From assembly GCF_000344805.1 (NCBI RefSeq), contig NC_020453.1, forward strand, positions 7,349,001 through 7,413,000: a DNA stretch of 64,000 nucleotides. The letters run 5' to 3'. Shown here one piece after another: positions 47,201 to 52,867 of this stretch (within the stretch, counting starts at the first letter, position 1; each line of letters starts with the position of its first letter). The translations under genes and the position numbers were made by a program. The stretch comes from Bradyrhizobium oligotrophicum S58. Its GTDB lineage: Bacteria; Pseudomonadota; Alphaproteobacteria; Rhizobiales; Xanthobacteraceae. The notes beneath the pieces were generated by a model. It was not told the origin of the DNA. It did no database searches and was given only the letters and a program-made list of their open reading frames with translations.

Positions 47201-49434
47201 GAATATTGGACATAACCGCCCGAAAGGTTGATCGAGGAGCCAGGCAGCATGATGGCATTCTGTCCCGCCGTGATCGCGAGCTTGCCGCCAACGGTCAGCA
47301 ACTCGTCGATCGTCTCCGGAATCAGGCCGGTATAGCCCTGGGCATTGAGGAGCGGCGAACCGACCCACGACAATCCGTCGGCTCGCGTTCCGTTCAGCCG
47401 TGCGTCGATCGTGACCGTGCTGCCGATCAGCCCGCGCGCCAGCGGCGTATCCGCAACCTCGGCGGCCGTCACCTTGAAGCTCAGCAGATAGTTGGAGGTC
47501 GGCAAGGTCACGCCGGCGAGACCCGAGAGGTCGATGCCGCTGCCGGACTCCAGCACGACGGTGCCGCTCGTCCCGGCCGCCAGATTTCCACCGCTGATCG
47601 TCACGCCGGCACCCAGCTCGACGGCAGCGCCGGGGGCCTTGAGAAACGCGCCTCCGGTCCCGTCGGCGGCGCCCTGCAGGTCGACGTCACCGCTCGCCTT
47701 GATCGCAATCTGCGGCTGGACGTTGGCCGCGAAGTAGGCGGAGGTGGCCGTGCCGGTGGGGATGGTGCTGCTGTTCTCGTCCGGCAGGATCGTCGTCAGG
47801 CTGTTCGGTCCGAGCACGATGCTGCCGATCGCGCCGTTGGCCGTCGGGGTCGTGTAGTACGTGTTCAGGCTGATCGACCCGGGCCGGGTGACGCTCGTCG
47901 TGGCCTCGATCACCCCCAATTGTCGGATGCTGTCGGCGACCACGCTGACCGCGCCGTCATTGGAGACGATCAGGCCGTCATTGGTGACGAGGCCGCCATT
48001 CGGCAAGGCTGCGGCGAGTGATTTGGTCGCGATCGCCGGCGCGAGCGTGATGGAATCGCCGTTTGCCACGTTGACATAAACCGTGGTCGTGCCCGGCGCG
48101 AAGGACACCGCCGTGAGCGCCTGCTTGACCCCCGTCGCCGTCGATGACGGCTCGGCGAGGACGATCCCGCTTCCGGCGGCGAGGATGACCTGGCCATTGT
48201 TGGCGGTCAACGTGCCGGAATTGGTGACCGCAGGTGCGATCAGCGCGAGATAGCCGTTGCTGGTCGTCGAGCCCACGGCATTGGCGGTGATGCTTGCCCC
48301 CGGCTGCACCACGATGCCGCCGCCGCCGAGCGACCCCAGCGTCTGGTCGCCCATCACGAAGACGGCGGATTTTCCGCTGGCGACCGCCACGCCATTGTTG
48401 TTCGCGGCGGACGTCACGAACAGGCCGTTCTGCGTAAAATAGTCGTTGGCACTGCTCTCATTGGCAGGTGCGGCAAACGCGTAGGACGTACCGTTCGCGG
48501 TGACGTTCTGCAGGCTGTAGTTCGGGCTCGTGCCGGAGAAAGCCGACGCTGCCGCAGTCGAGGTCCCCGCGATATCGTGGGTGGTCGCGATCAGCGACCC
48601 CACATTCACCTGGCTGCCGCCGCCGAAGATGATGCCGTTCGGATTGATCAGCAGCACCGTGCCGTCGGCCTTGATGTTGCCGAGGATCTGGCTCGGCCTG
48701 CCTGTCGCGTCGACGCGGTTGAGAGCCACCCAGCCGGGATTACCCTGCTGATCGAACACGAGCGTGGTGTTCTTGCCGACATTGAACTGATACCAGCTCA
48801 TGATCGCTTGGGAGGCGGTCTGCTTGATCGTGACCGTGGTCTGGCCACTGCCCGTGGACTGAACCGGCTGGTCGGCTCCGCTCCAGAGGTTGGTGGCCGT
48901 GCCGGCCTGCGAAGCGTTCACGACGCGCGGATCGACCACGAGGCCGCCGGTCGACAAGCCGTCCGTCACGGCCGGAAGACCAGCATTAAGACTGTTCGAG
49001 CTGCTCCCGGTCGCGATGCCTCGAGCGGCGGCCTGCGCCGCCTGCATCGCCTTGAGCATGGCCGCGGCCTTCGTCATCGCGTCCTGGGACTGCTTGGCGA
49101 TTGTCGCCGCCTGTTGGGAGGCAGCCGAAGCTGCGGCGCTCGCGGCCGCAGCCGCGGACGACGCCCCCGATGCACCGAGCGGACGGGCGTGGATCGCGGT
49201 GCCGCTCAGAAACAGCGCGAGCGCACTGACGCAGCCGAGCCATGCCAGCCGGTGAAAACGGGCCGGAACCGCCCGGTGCGAGACATGCCGGTGCACGGCC
49301 ATCGGAGCCACAGCAGGCGGCCGGGCCTCGCCCCCAACCGCGCGTTGAAACATGCCGCTCGAATGTGCCGCACGTCGCGGGCGCAAGGACGCGATTGCAG
49401 CTCGCCTCGCCTGGGTTGGCCTGCCCTGCAACAT
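35260..49434 (-). CDS. giant TpsA exoprotein (filamentous haemagglutinin-type adhesin)
   Basis: 4724 residues. The ATG at 49434 has an AGGAG site; later ATGs (49353, 49302) would shorten the long pre-signal region. The signal core LGCVSALALFLSGTAIHA ends near residue 83. An Ala-rich helix (about 88-140) precedes the TPS secretion domain (about 170-420), with SWYQFNVGKNTTLVFDQQ and the NPNGI motif (about residue 261). About 3700 residues of Gly/Ser/Thr-rich beta-helix repeats follow, including two blocks of GGTGYTxxPxVTI repeats. A C-terminal conserved region with GSWLIQAGRNIGPLRQS (about residue 4180) fits DUF3739. It ends in a Gly/Asn/Ser tail. It should be exported by the TpsB at 27402 and displayed or released as a long fibre. 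Confidence 0.92.
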   Translation of the reverse strand: MLQGRPTQARRAAIASLRPRRAAHSSGMFQRAVGGEARPPAVAPMAVHRHVSHRAVPARFHRLAWLGCVSALALFLSGTAIHARPLGASGASSAAAAASAAASAASQQAATIAKQSQDAMTKAAAMLKAMQAAQAAARGIATGSSSNSLNAGLPAVTDGLSTGGLVVDPRVVNASQAGTATNLWSGADQPVQSTGSGQTTVTIKQTASQAIMSWYQFNVGKNTTLVFDQQGNPGWVALNRVDATGRPSQILGNIKADGTVLLINPNGIIFGGGSQVNVGSLIATTHDIAGTSTAAASAFSGTSPNYSLQNVTANGTSYAFAAPANESSANDYFTQNGLFVTSAANNNGVAVASGKSAVFVMGDQTLGSLGGGGIVVQPGASITANAVGSTTSNGYLALIAPAVTNSGTLTANNGQVILAAGSGIVLAEPSSTATGVKQALTAVSFAPGTTTVYVNVANGDSITLAPAIATKSLAAALPNGGLVTNDGLIVSNDGAVSVVADSIRQLGVIEATTSVTRPGSISLNTYYTTPTANGAIGSIVLGPNSLTTILPDENSSTIPTGTATSAYFAANVQPQIAIKASGDVDLQGAADGTGGAFLKAPGAAVELGAGVTISGGNLAAGTSGTVVLESGSGIDLSGLAGVTLPTSNYLLSFKVTAAEVADTPLARGLIGSTVTIDARLNGTRADGLSWVGSPLLNAQGYTGLIPETIDELLTVGGKLAITAGQNAIMLPGSSINLSGGYVQYSPGFVGTTRVVGSNGRVYNIGSAPSDLSYGILGGFTVDHVRWGVSETYASLLAGGYYDPGYISGRSAGSASFTSAAPILEGSFASAIVAGERQRAGLEAMPMGAGLSVALSGTNSTTYTVLLESGAEAGLDPFGLSTFKLGASWSPTLVRLADGTLAFPVFSDLLTSSAFGSVSIDTGGNAMLQMTADAALTVLPGGSVTLGNVERIDGTITARSGSITLTGWTLANGISQSVALQDLLVTGRLDVSGLWINDSGVDNGSLLGSAYVDAGSVAINTIASSVYTPGSLISSGTTTSGKDFSTSPGNTILTSVTDTTRSIRLAQGSVIDASSGGYVDRNGSLKNGADRLPLGKGGSVALKTYAGVSSFVVPSYAVAATNILDNLNNVLVTAGTGFYTFTDNGAGGIQVLPFADRANTYLEGSIHAQGFAGGGTFTLQAPYIQVGGIGAVSYTPGETQSSGVGQINLPTSFFNNSGFGSYALIGLAEANVAANTALTLKQTNLLAPAPGSFTGIATNAAKARELAQAGAVIDGLRKPLNLSLTQSGIDLSQSGLANVTGGVTVGAGATITADPGATVSIVADQAVSFKGSVAAGAGATVTMVSNKSSVVVAGSVRAQGGTVNLASFGNLTLAAGSMLDVSGVFVPDPTVTRYATGTVYDGGTVTLLSNNTVEVQPGATINIAGAAGVIEVPMGRKVQTQAVWSNGGTLQVGAFTAYLGGTLSAAGGAPLAAGGSLSLGDFVLPGTLAPYSSVFATAVYNTDTQSVIGIRSGILIAQSGLATSATTVTLTADMINNSGLGSVTLAAGGYLQGSPKAATIGFAGSTEIRVPGSLVLHSGSNLLTILPAGATLANLANTPASVGGATVTLDAGYIRLAGTSLEQAISPPAAKNMADGTLSIGSDGVSHGRFVTQWIDLQGDLSLVNVANAALTTAGAVRLLPGRYGSETVTPTGTSLGGYFVTPGRLTITASEVFPATNTAYLLMSTMSVSDSSPTLTIKQYAGSSPTAPLSAGGTLVLDAQNIEQDGTLWAPLGNVVIGLRSAADMPLAVTRSVVASSATTYSGALVQTQSVTLGAGGLTAVSTGGFDIPYGYTVDGATWYYGLNLNANATTTSSNPVTQQTAAPAKSISVFGSSVKLGGSIDASGGGDVYAVEYVPGTGGTRNVLLNYQQVSTVTSSGTSTNYSSTYADGRQVYALVPAYEAQVAAYDPVFATYPYYSGKSVTSAGLVTSGSKLSSFPASAMNNAAGIAPGTSVTLSGGNGIAAGTYVLLPGMYATLPGAYRVVQYATSTASSAGSFTGADGSVYVTGSFGNAITGSRSSQTALFQLQSQAVWGQYSKINITSGTSYFSSYAANNGLAPTALPVDGGLLVIGATSQLSLGGKNSFAAGSSDLAPAIQGATGQVDIAAANIAVVASDRLGQFGTVAANGSFTASTAFSNYLFLDADQISNFGAGSVLIGGTASVTSPGAITAIATNLEVASDAQHPLSGPELILVTQAGGARGLTVDTGSVVSTRGAVSGTSRNITLSGDGALLRVSNGSMVSVTRSGATGTGTFTIGTAVGTAQLVAGAGVVITAGNSLMIDTSGSGAFAPDFSGGGGVSTTGVTLKAPNLSIAANTFNFGPEGLPASGLNLTPGQFNSLFAGASSVTLRSNSGFDFYDQTALTLGDAANPIGTLTFDGSGFYSIGSNTTGTGATDCSAYCATIAATNITLVNSRGASGVSADPAVVAGAGGTLNLNAAKVITADAGAKSFGGFSKVNWNAAESITFTGTGSLDTAAATATAKFNLSSVSIKSAGTGYTSVPTVTISGTGGTSATGTALLGIVSFNVSTTGSGSGYRTGDLVTIKDSVTGATATGTAVASSTGAIVGINIISGGSGFSGVLANLTVTVTAGSGTGAAIGTTASPTVGLQPQFGVVGVNVSGGTGYTGVPTVTISGGGGSGASAQAVATLNALTVANGGTGYTSAPLVTITGGGGSGATATATLGGSGINGLTLTNGGTGYTSTPTISIWGGSDLTLSAPDVVVKAGANQTVTARGNLVAQGNGTGVFVGDNSISGTLALNGASVTARNGVQIDAAGGKVNLTAATGDVVLTSGAAINAQGVRLPVNDQFMDAPAGSVQLISSLGNVSIVGAGIDVSNPYAGYAGSLAIQTGNNGTIGTATLAGTLSGAARFNDLGGNFSLLASNLSGSLPLDGTKPNFSGSFTVTLQTGNIELPAGAVLTSRNVQLTANGGSVNIGGTIDARDLSGGQISLFGTGTLPSSSSCTTSCGVWIQSTARLLANAVTKDDPTFGRYSSVDNGATNPNGGTITLATTGTPTAGAYDPTYGFQLVTSANSGWIKVDAGALLDVSGGPTAPAGQVIVRAPLLSDSTVNVRFKGNVVTNGSTSGGGLALNAYATWSTMDGTTAGKHFDGIIDPAGWFDGTGTRVAGTVIAGDTISYSTTTTYTAVPTILVGGASGVAAAIMTTQTGALTVPTASRGSGFGTATRNNCKGGGATFTCYSDAAMTLNPVVVTLTGGTGGSGLVVTGVTVSAGAVSAVTVSNAAAIGYTSPVTLTVTGGTTAATVTANLLIAGLVPTNPNTTYATAPTVTANGVALTAKYTVQQSYSLSQTTNIAQSIGIFVPTTANADHVTFYQSTLAGFVQKSLAGSVGAGDGDAFDFASGLGAILHVRPEIVLSNPSSSINAGNVTVASNWNLGGVKGLTNATAFTAVNGASVAPNTVITDVAGKLLANYTNYTGQLVATANTPLAYRTAAGEPGVLTVRAVNDVAVKATISDGFYETRDYFGGSVAVADLIANNPALSGKVADYNTTAAADLMSRVQGVNNGSFSINLVAGAAFTSNRDTTANPYAVTPVSALTGTRTGNVNVDGHVNSALVTTPTGTTTATTFKPSMVPTLVRTGTGSITIAAAGNFQLLDKSAPGAVYTAGAATSTPADFTALAVPLGDNCGGPTCINGFLNTPTWAAGGGSVSITAGQSIVGVETPVDDASGSQSGKAYQSMMQLWNNWYFHGGWSNGTATPFANCTFLASCQTAAWINYASFYQGIGALGGGNASLVAGSDIKQIGVSLPETLIVAGGLTASDPAHMITYGGGNLLVQAGGNLLSSDFLVGLGSGRINAAGTISADPNSSLSATLVTGNSNATAKSANTSPTSKPLDMILGVQNGFISATAGGSINLLSVYDPAQLAVYSVPSIIMPGGTTPTTSSTWMGSPFTSYGAQSGVSLTAVSGDVTIATATALPVVAKGGNATTGTVTAVTGTSVIGVYPATLDVTALNGSIMIGAAAGQVINIVPIPSSAGAALGTLSLMAAQSINIGTSSGISMLDLATGASSRYVHGAATAQSFINPLGQTFADLTQALHANDPVPVVIAAGQDITMAGNITLIKPADMTAGNNIVSEKALSSAIDGVPETNAGLATITFQNNNVSDVTSLVAGNSIIGGSYVLYGPGSWLIQAGRNIGPLRQSQNGYAGIVAAGNGINYGTNTDASLSGKLVKYLPNQSADIYVMAGVKPQRVDYAAVIAEYVDPARSGTSGIDLLRLIAAKLNDGLDPAKSWDAGSRAKAWSDFNALAVDRQHSLVDQALSGYFGTGARADYVAFINNYIAPTAPDVGFDFLAEVAGVLGISKDAASARFATIAAGQDTPTLREKLAINRSFNDFLIRVGKDRNDPGSIYSGEYGRAYAAISTLFPAALGYTDNRPGNGVNGAANRIVTGTISLGGSVLETQMGSDISILMPGGNINVGRNGQDLLSPIQEGILTLAGGTIRGYSDGTIQLAQSRVMTMQGGDIDLFSANGDINAGQGSKTYAASPPQQTICDANGYCYLNPTGLVTGAGIAALITLKGQDPSKSDVNLYAPTGTIDAGSAGIRVAGNLSLGAAHILNAFNINVQGSATGLPTVAPPPVAALTLGNNTAAAPQKLAPSQQPSADGRASVIIVEVLGYGGGQGGGGDTPARNGTSQSGGNGNGATAPQSASGSEACKEGAADCRSRP
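41180..41855 (-). repeat. in-frame repeats within TpsA
   Basis: About six imperfect units of 35-40 codons encode the pattern G-G-[ST]-G-[YF]-T-x-x-P-x-V-T-I-x-G-G-G-G-S-G-A (TpsA residues about 2528-2752). At DNA level the phrase GTGTAGCCGGTGCCGCC or close variants recurs on the plus strand near 41212, 41331, 41441 and 41818. More diverged units occur at 39470-39910. Likely units of a repetitive beta structure able to change in number by recombination. Confidence 0.75.
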
Positions 49435-49633
49435 CGTGCGCTCCTGATTCCTGTCGTGCCCGCCGTGACCTCACCTGCAGGCGCGCGTCGGGAACGCGGC
49501 CGCCGCAACTCGGCTCACAGGTAAACAGACGATCGACCGGGGCCGGCACCGAAAGAGATTCCGCCAGTGGACGGCCGAATGCCGCCGCACGCCGCGCCGG
49601 CGCGGAACAACCGGTAGGCCGTTGATTTGAAAA

Positions 49634-50380
49634 TCACTGCGTCCGGACGCTGACGCCGATCCGCACCGGCTGCGCCATCCCGGGCGGTTGTGGACGGCTC
49701 ATGGTGAGGCCGCGCAGGGCCGCGATCAGTGCCGTATCCCGCGTCGGATCGCCGCTGGTGGTGGCCACATCGACCTGCTCGACCGTGCGCTCGTTGTTGA
49801 TCCAGAGTTTCACGACCGCGCGATAATTGCCGTCGCGCGTCCGCGGATTGTTGCGCAGCGCGTTGTGGACGTCCATCCGCACCGCCTCGCTGAACTCCTG
49901 CGAGGGTGCCGTGCTCGCCGTTGCTCCCTGCACGTGCAGCGTGCCCAGCGACAGATCCGAACCGAATCGCGGCGCAGCGCCATCGGCCTCAGCGGGAGCC
50001 TCGAGCATGAGCGTCAGCGCGCCGGGGCGGCTGTACTGCACCTTGAGATCAGTCGCCGCCAGAAGCTTGATCAGCGCCTCATGTGGGGTATAGAGCCCCT
50101 CGATCGCCGTCGACTGTCGCCCTTCCGCCGACTTGCTTTCGTAAAGCAACTGAACTCCGGCCACCTGACCGAACGCCTGCAGTGCCGCCGCAAGCGGCTG
50201 CGCGGGAATTACGAACAAGCGGCGCTGCTCGTCTCCCGTCGTGCCGGCTTCGCTGGCGAGGCTCGTCGATACGTCCAGCAGAATGAGCGCAGCGGCGAGC
50301 AGCACCGGCAGAACCGTACGAGACAGCACGCCCCGCGCAGTCGGCACCGCCGCAGTTTGATACTGACGCCGCATTCCCAT
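49634..50380 (-). CDS. STN-domain protein with TonB-like C-terminus (VreA-like signal receptor)
   Basis: 248 residues from ATG 50380 (the open frame extends to a TTG at 50428). Signal peptide with core TVLPVLLAAALILLDVSTSLA. The STN domain spans about residues 55-125: FVIPAQPLAAALQAFGQVAGVQLLY, then TAIEGLYTPHEALIKLLAATDL. The C-terminal part resembles a TonB domain (RAVVKLWINNERTVEQVDVATTSGD). There is no beta barrel. STN domains pass signals from outer-membrane receptors to FecR. A short STN plus TonB-like protein is the layout I recall for VreA of P. aeruginosa. It lies upstream of TpsA on the same strand, with about 200 bases between. Confidence 0.8.
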   Translation of the reverse strand: MGMRRQYQTAAVPTARGVLSRTVLPVLLAAALILLDVSTSLASEAGTTGDEQRRLFVIPAQPLAAALQAFGQVAGVQLLYESKSAEGRQSTAIEGLYTPHEALIKLLAATDLKVQYSRPGALTLMLEAPAEADGAAPRFGSDLSLGTLHVQGATASTAPSQEFSEAVRMDVHNALRNNPRTRDGNYRAVVKLWINNERTVEQVDVATTSGDPTRDTALIAALRGLTMSRPQPPGMAQPVRIGVSVRTQ

Positions 50381-50621
50381 CGAACGCTCTCGAACCGCGC
50401 GCAAGCTCGCTGTTGGCACTTCGTTCAACGTGCCAATTTAGCGGAGAGATGTGACGTTCATTCGGATGCCGCAGGTTCCTGGCTTCCTCCGCGGGAGCCG
50501 CTGCACATGATGCGCGCGAATATCGATCCATCCCCCGGCGAGATCGATGCTCGCTGAACGACACCACCGACCCGGGCGCAGGCTGGGAGCGATCCCGGCT
50601 GGAGTGCAAAGGCACCAGGGC

Positions 50622-50661
50622 CAAAAACCAAAACTCCCGCAGCCTTGCGGCTACGGGAGTT
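50622..50661 (-). terminator. Rho-independent terminator of the initiator tRNA gene
   Basis: Stem 50632-50644 with 50649-50661 (one mismatch), 4-base loop, followed on the minus strand by a TTTTGGTTTTTGG tract. It begins 8 bases after the tRNA 3' end. Confidence 0.85.
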
Positions 50662-50669
50662 CAGATCGT

Positions 50670-50746
<77 letters not shown>

Positions 50747-51251
50747 TTAACTTGTGCACGGCCTTCAGAGAATTACCGAGCGTTCCTGGCTGACGCTTTT
50801 GTGGCGCCGCCGATCCACCCCAATGGCTTCCTGAGAAGGCTTGAGCCCGGTGGCCGGGCCGGCCGTCGGGTGCGAGCGGTATGTACCAATGCGGGGGCGG
50901 TTTGGAAAGGGCTTTTCGGAAGTTTTTTTGCCTTATTGTGACACCGGCCGCCGCGCGCCATTCTTCTCAAAAAATCACGGTAAATCATAGCGTTATAAGA
51001 GGCACACCAGTATCCCGGGGGCGCAGCACACAAGCCTTTCCCTGATGGAGCGGGCAAAGATCCTACCAGGCCACGGAGGAGGCTCGGAGCGGCATGACGA
51101 ACTCTGGCCGACCACCTGGCAGGACGCGCCCGCAACCAGCCGCACCAATGGCTGCCGCACGCCGCTTGCCAACGGTTCCGCAACGCGGCAGCTTCGGACA
51201 AACCAGAATGACGGCCCCGCATACGGCCGCAAGACATGCGAGGAGACGTCC
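50747..51251. other. 505-base gap without a supported gene
   Basis: It lies between the divergent tRNA and aldehyde dehydrogenase genes, so promoters for both are expected. An AT-rich patch at 50915-51000 (with runs of T and of A) is the most likely promoter zone for the dehydrogenase. Open frames here are extensions or shadows of the dehydrogenase reading frame. Confidence 0.5.
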
Positions 51252-52685
51252 ATGGACCACTCCCTGAAGAGGCTCCCGGTTTCGGCGCTCGACGACGCGT
51301 TCCACGCCATGGTCGCGGCCTCGCGCAGCGCGCCTCCCCCGGCGCTGGCGGCGCGGCTGGACAGTCTGAAGCGACTGCGGTCGATGCTGGCCGACAACGA
51401 GACACGCCTGGAGCAGGCGATCTCCGCCGATTTCGGCCACCGCTGTGCGGTCGAGACCACGATCGCCGAGACTCTGTTCGTACAGGGCGAGATCAAGCAT
51501 ACGATGAAGATGTTGCCGCGGTGGATGGCGGCGCGGCGGATCGCGACGTCGTTACAGTTCTGGCCGGCGCGCAACCGGCTGATGCCGCAGCCGCTGGGCG
51601 TGGTCGGCATCATCGCGCCCTGGAATTATCCCCTGCAGCTGACACTCGCGCCCGCGATCGGCGCGCTCGCCGCCGGCAACCGCGTCCTGATCAAGCCGAG
51701 CGAGCTGACGCCGCGCTTCTCCGCGCTGCTGAAGGAGCTCATCGCAGCAGCGTTCGACGCGACCGAGTTCTCGGTCACCGGCATCGACGACGGCATTGCG
51801 CAGGCCTTCGCGGCATTGCCGTTCGATCATCTCGTCTTTACCGGCTCGACCCGTGTCGGCCGCATCGTCGCCGAGGCTGCAGGACGTAACCTGACGCCGG
51901 TCACGCTCGAGCTCGGCGGCAAATCGCCGACCATCGTCGACGCCTCCGCCGATATCGACGAGGCCGCCCAGCGTATCGCCTACGCCAAGCTGCTCAATGC
52001 CGGCCAGACCTGCATCGCGCCGGACTACGTGTTCGTGCCCGAGCCGCGCGGCGATGAGTTCGCAGGCAAACTCCACCGCAACATGCTGCAGATGTTCGGC
52101 ACCAATCCGGCCAACAGCGACTACACGTCGATCATCTCCGACCAGCATTATGCCCGGCTGGAAGGACTGCTGCGCGACGCCGTCGCACGCGGCGCGAAGC
52201 CGCTGAGCCTGACGAGCCCCGAAGACCCTGCCTGGAAGAAACTACGAAAATTCCCGCCGACCGTGGTGGTCGGCGCGACGCCCGACATGGCGATCATGCA
52301 GGAGGAGATTTTCGGCCCGCTGCTGCCGATCATCGGATATCGCGAGCCGGACGAGCCGATCCGCTACATCAATGCCCATGACCGGCCGCTGGCGCTGTAC
52401 TGGTTCGGCAGCAACGAGGCCACGCGTGATGCGGTGCTGGCGCGCACGGTCTCCGGCGGTGTCACGATCAACGATTGCCTGCTGCATTTCGCGCAGATGA
52501 ACCAGCCGATGGGCGGCGTCGGCGCCTCCGGCATCGGCCACTATCACGGCGAATGGGGCTTCAACAGCTTCAGCAAGCTGAAGCCCGTGTTCTACCGCTC
52601 GCCTTTCAACCGCATGAAGGATCTCTATCCGCCATATGGCGCCAGCATCGCCCGAATCGAGAAGCTGCTGCGGTTTCTCTCCTAG
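51252..52685 (+). CDS. coniferyl-aldehyde-type dehydrogenase
   Basis: 477 residues from ATG 51252, with AGGAG upstream; the frame stays open 207 bases further 5' but without a ribosome site. NAD(P)-dependent aldehyde dehydrogenase with PWNYPLQLTLAPAIGALAAGN, the glycine motif FTGSTRVG, the catalytic Glu in TLELGGKSP and the catalytic Cys in NAGQTCIAPDYVFVP. The QTCIAPDY form and the length fit the coniferyl aldehyde dehydrogenase (CalB) branch, which oxidises aromatic or medium-chain aldehydes. The GMC oxidoreductase gene downstream could supply the aldehyde from an alcohol. Confidence 0.87.
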   Translation: MDHSLKRLPVSALDDAFHAMVAASRSAPPPALAARLDSLKRLRSMLADNETRLEQAISADFGHRCAVETTIAETLFVQGEIKHTMKMLPRWMAARRIATSLQFWPARNRLMPQPLGVVGIIAPWNYPLQLTLAPAIGALAAGNRVLIKPSELTPRFSALLKELIAAAFDATEFSVTGIDDGIAQAFAALPFDHLVFTGSTRVGRIVAEAAGRNLTPVTLELGGKSPTIVDASADIDEAAQRIAYAKLLNAGQTCIAPDYVFVPEPRGDEFAGKLHRNMLQMFGTNPANSDYTSIISDQHYARLEGLLRDAVARGAKPLSLTSPEDPAWKKLRKFPPTVVVGATPDMAIMQEEIFGPLLPIIGYREPDEPIRYINAHDRPLALYWFGSNEATRDAVLARTVSGGVTINDCLLHFAQMNQPMGGVGASGIGHYHGEWGFNSFSKLKPVFYRSPFNRMKDLYPPYGASIARIEKLLRFLS

Positions 52686-52697
52686 CCACACCCATTG

Positions 52698-52829
52698 TCA
52701 TTCCCGGGCGCGCAAGGCGCGAACCCGAAATCCCGAGATGGTGGAGTGCAAGCAAACCTCCGGATTCCTGGCTCGCCACTCAGCACAAATGGCTTCGCCA
52801 TTTGGCTCGCGCGCCGCCCCGGAATGACG
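52698..52829. repeat. palindromic intergenic repeat (GTCATTCCCGGGC type)
   Basis: Ends are GTCATTCCCGGGCGCGC and its near reverse complement GCGCCGCCCCGGAATGAC, with smaller inverted repeats inside (for example AAATGGCTTCGCCATTT). It fills most of the gap between the two oxidoreductase genes. This family is common between genes in Bradyrhizobium-type genomes and would fold into a long hairpin in mRNA. Confidence 0.7.
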
Positions 52830-52867
52830 TTCAAACGACAAGCAAGAAATACATCAGGGAGAAATGC

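Noticed and set aside
49435..49633. ECF-type promoter before tpsA (GGAATC at the expected -35)
   Set aside because: Only one hexamer is suggestive and no matching pair was found before tpsB or the PstS-like gene, so a shared ECF promoter cannot be claimed by eye.
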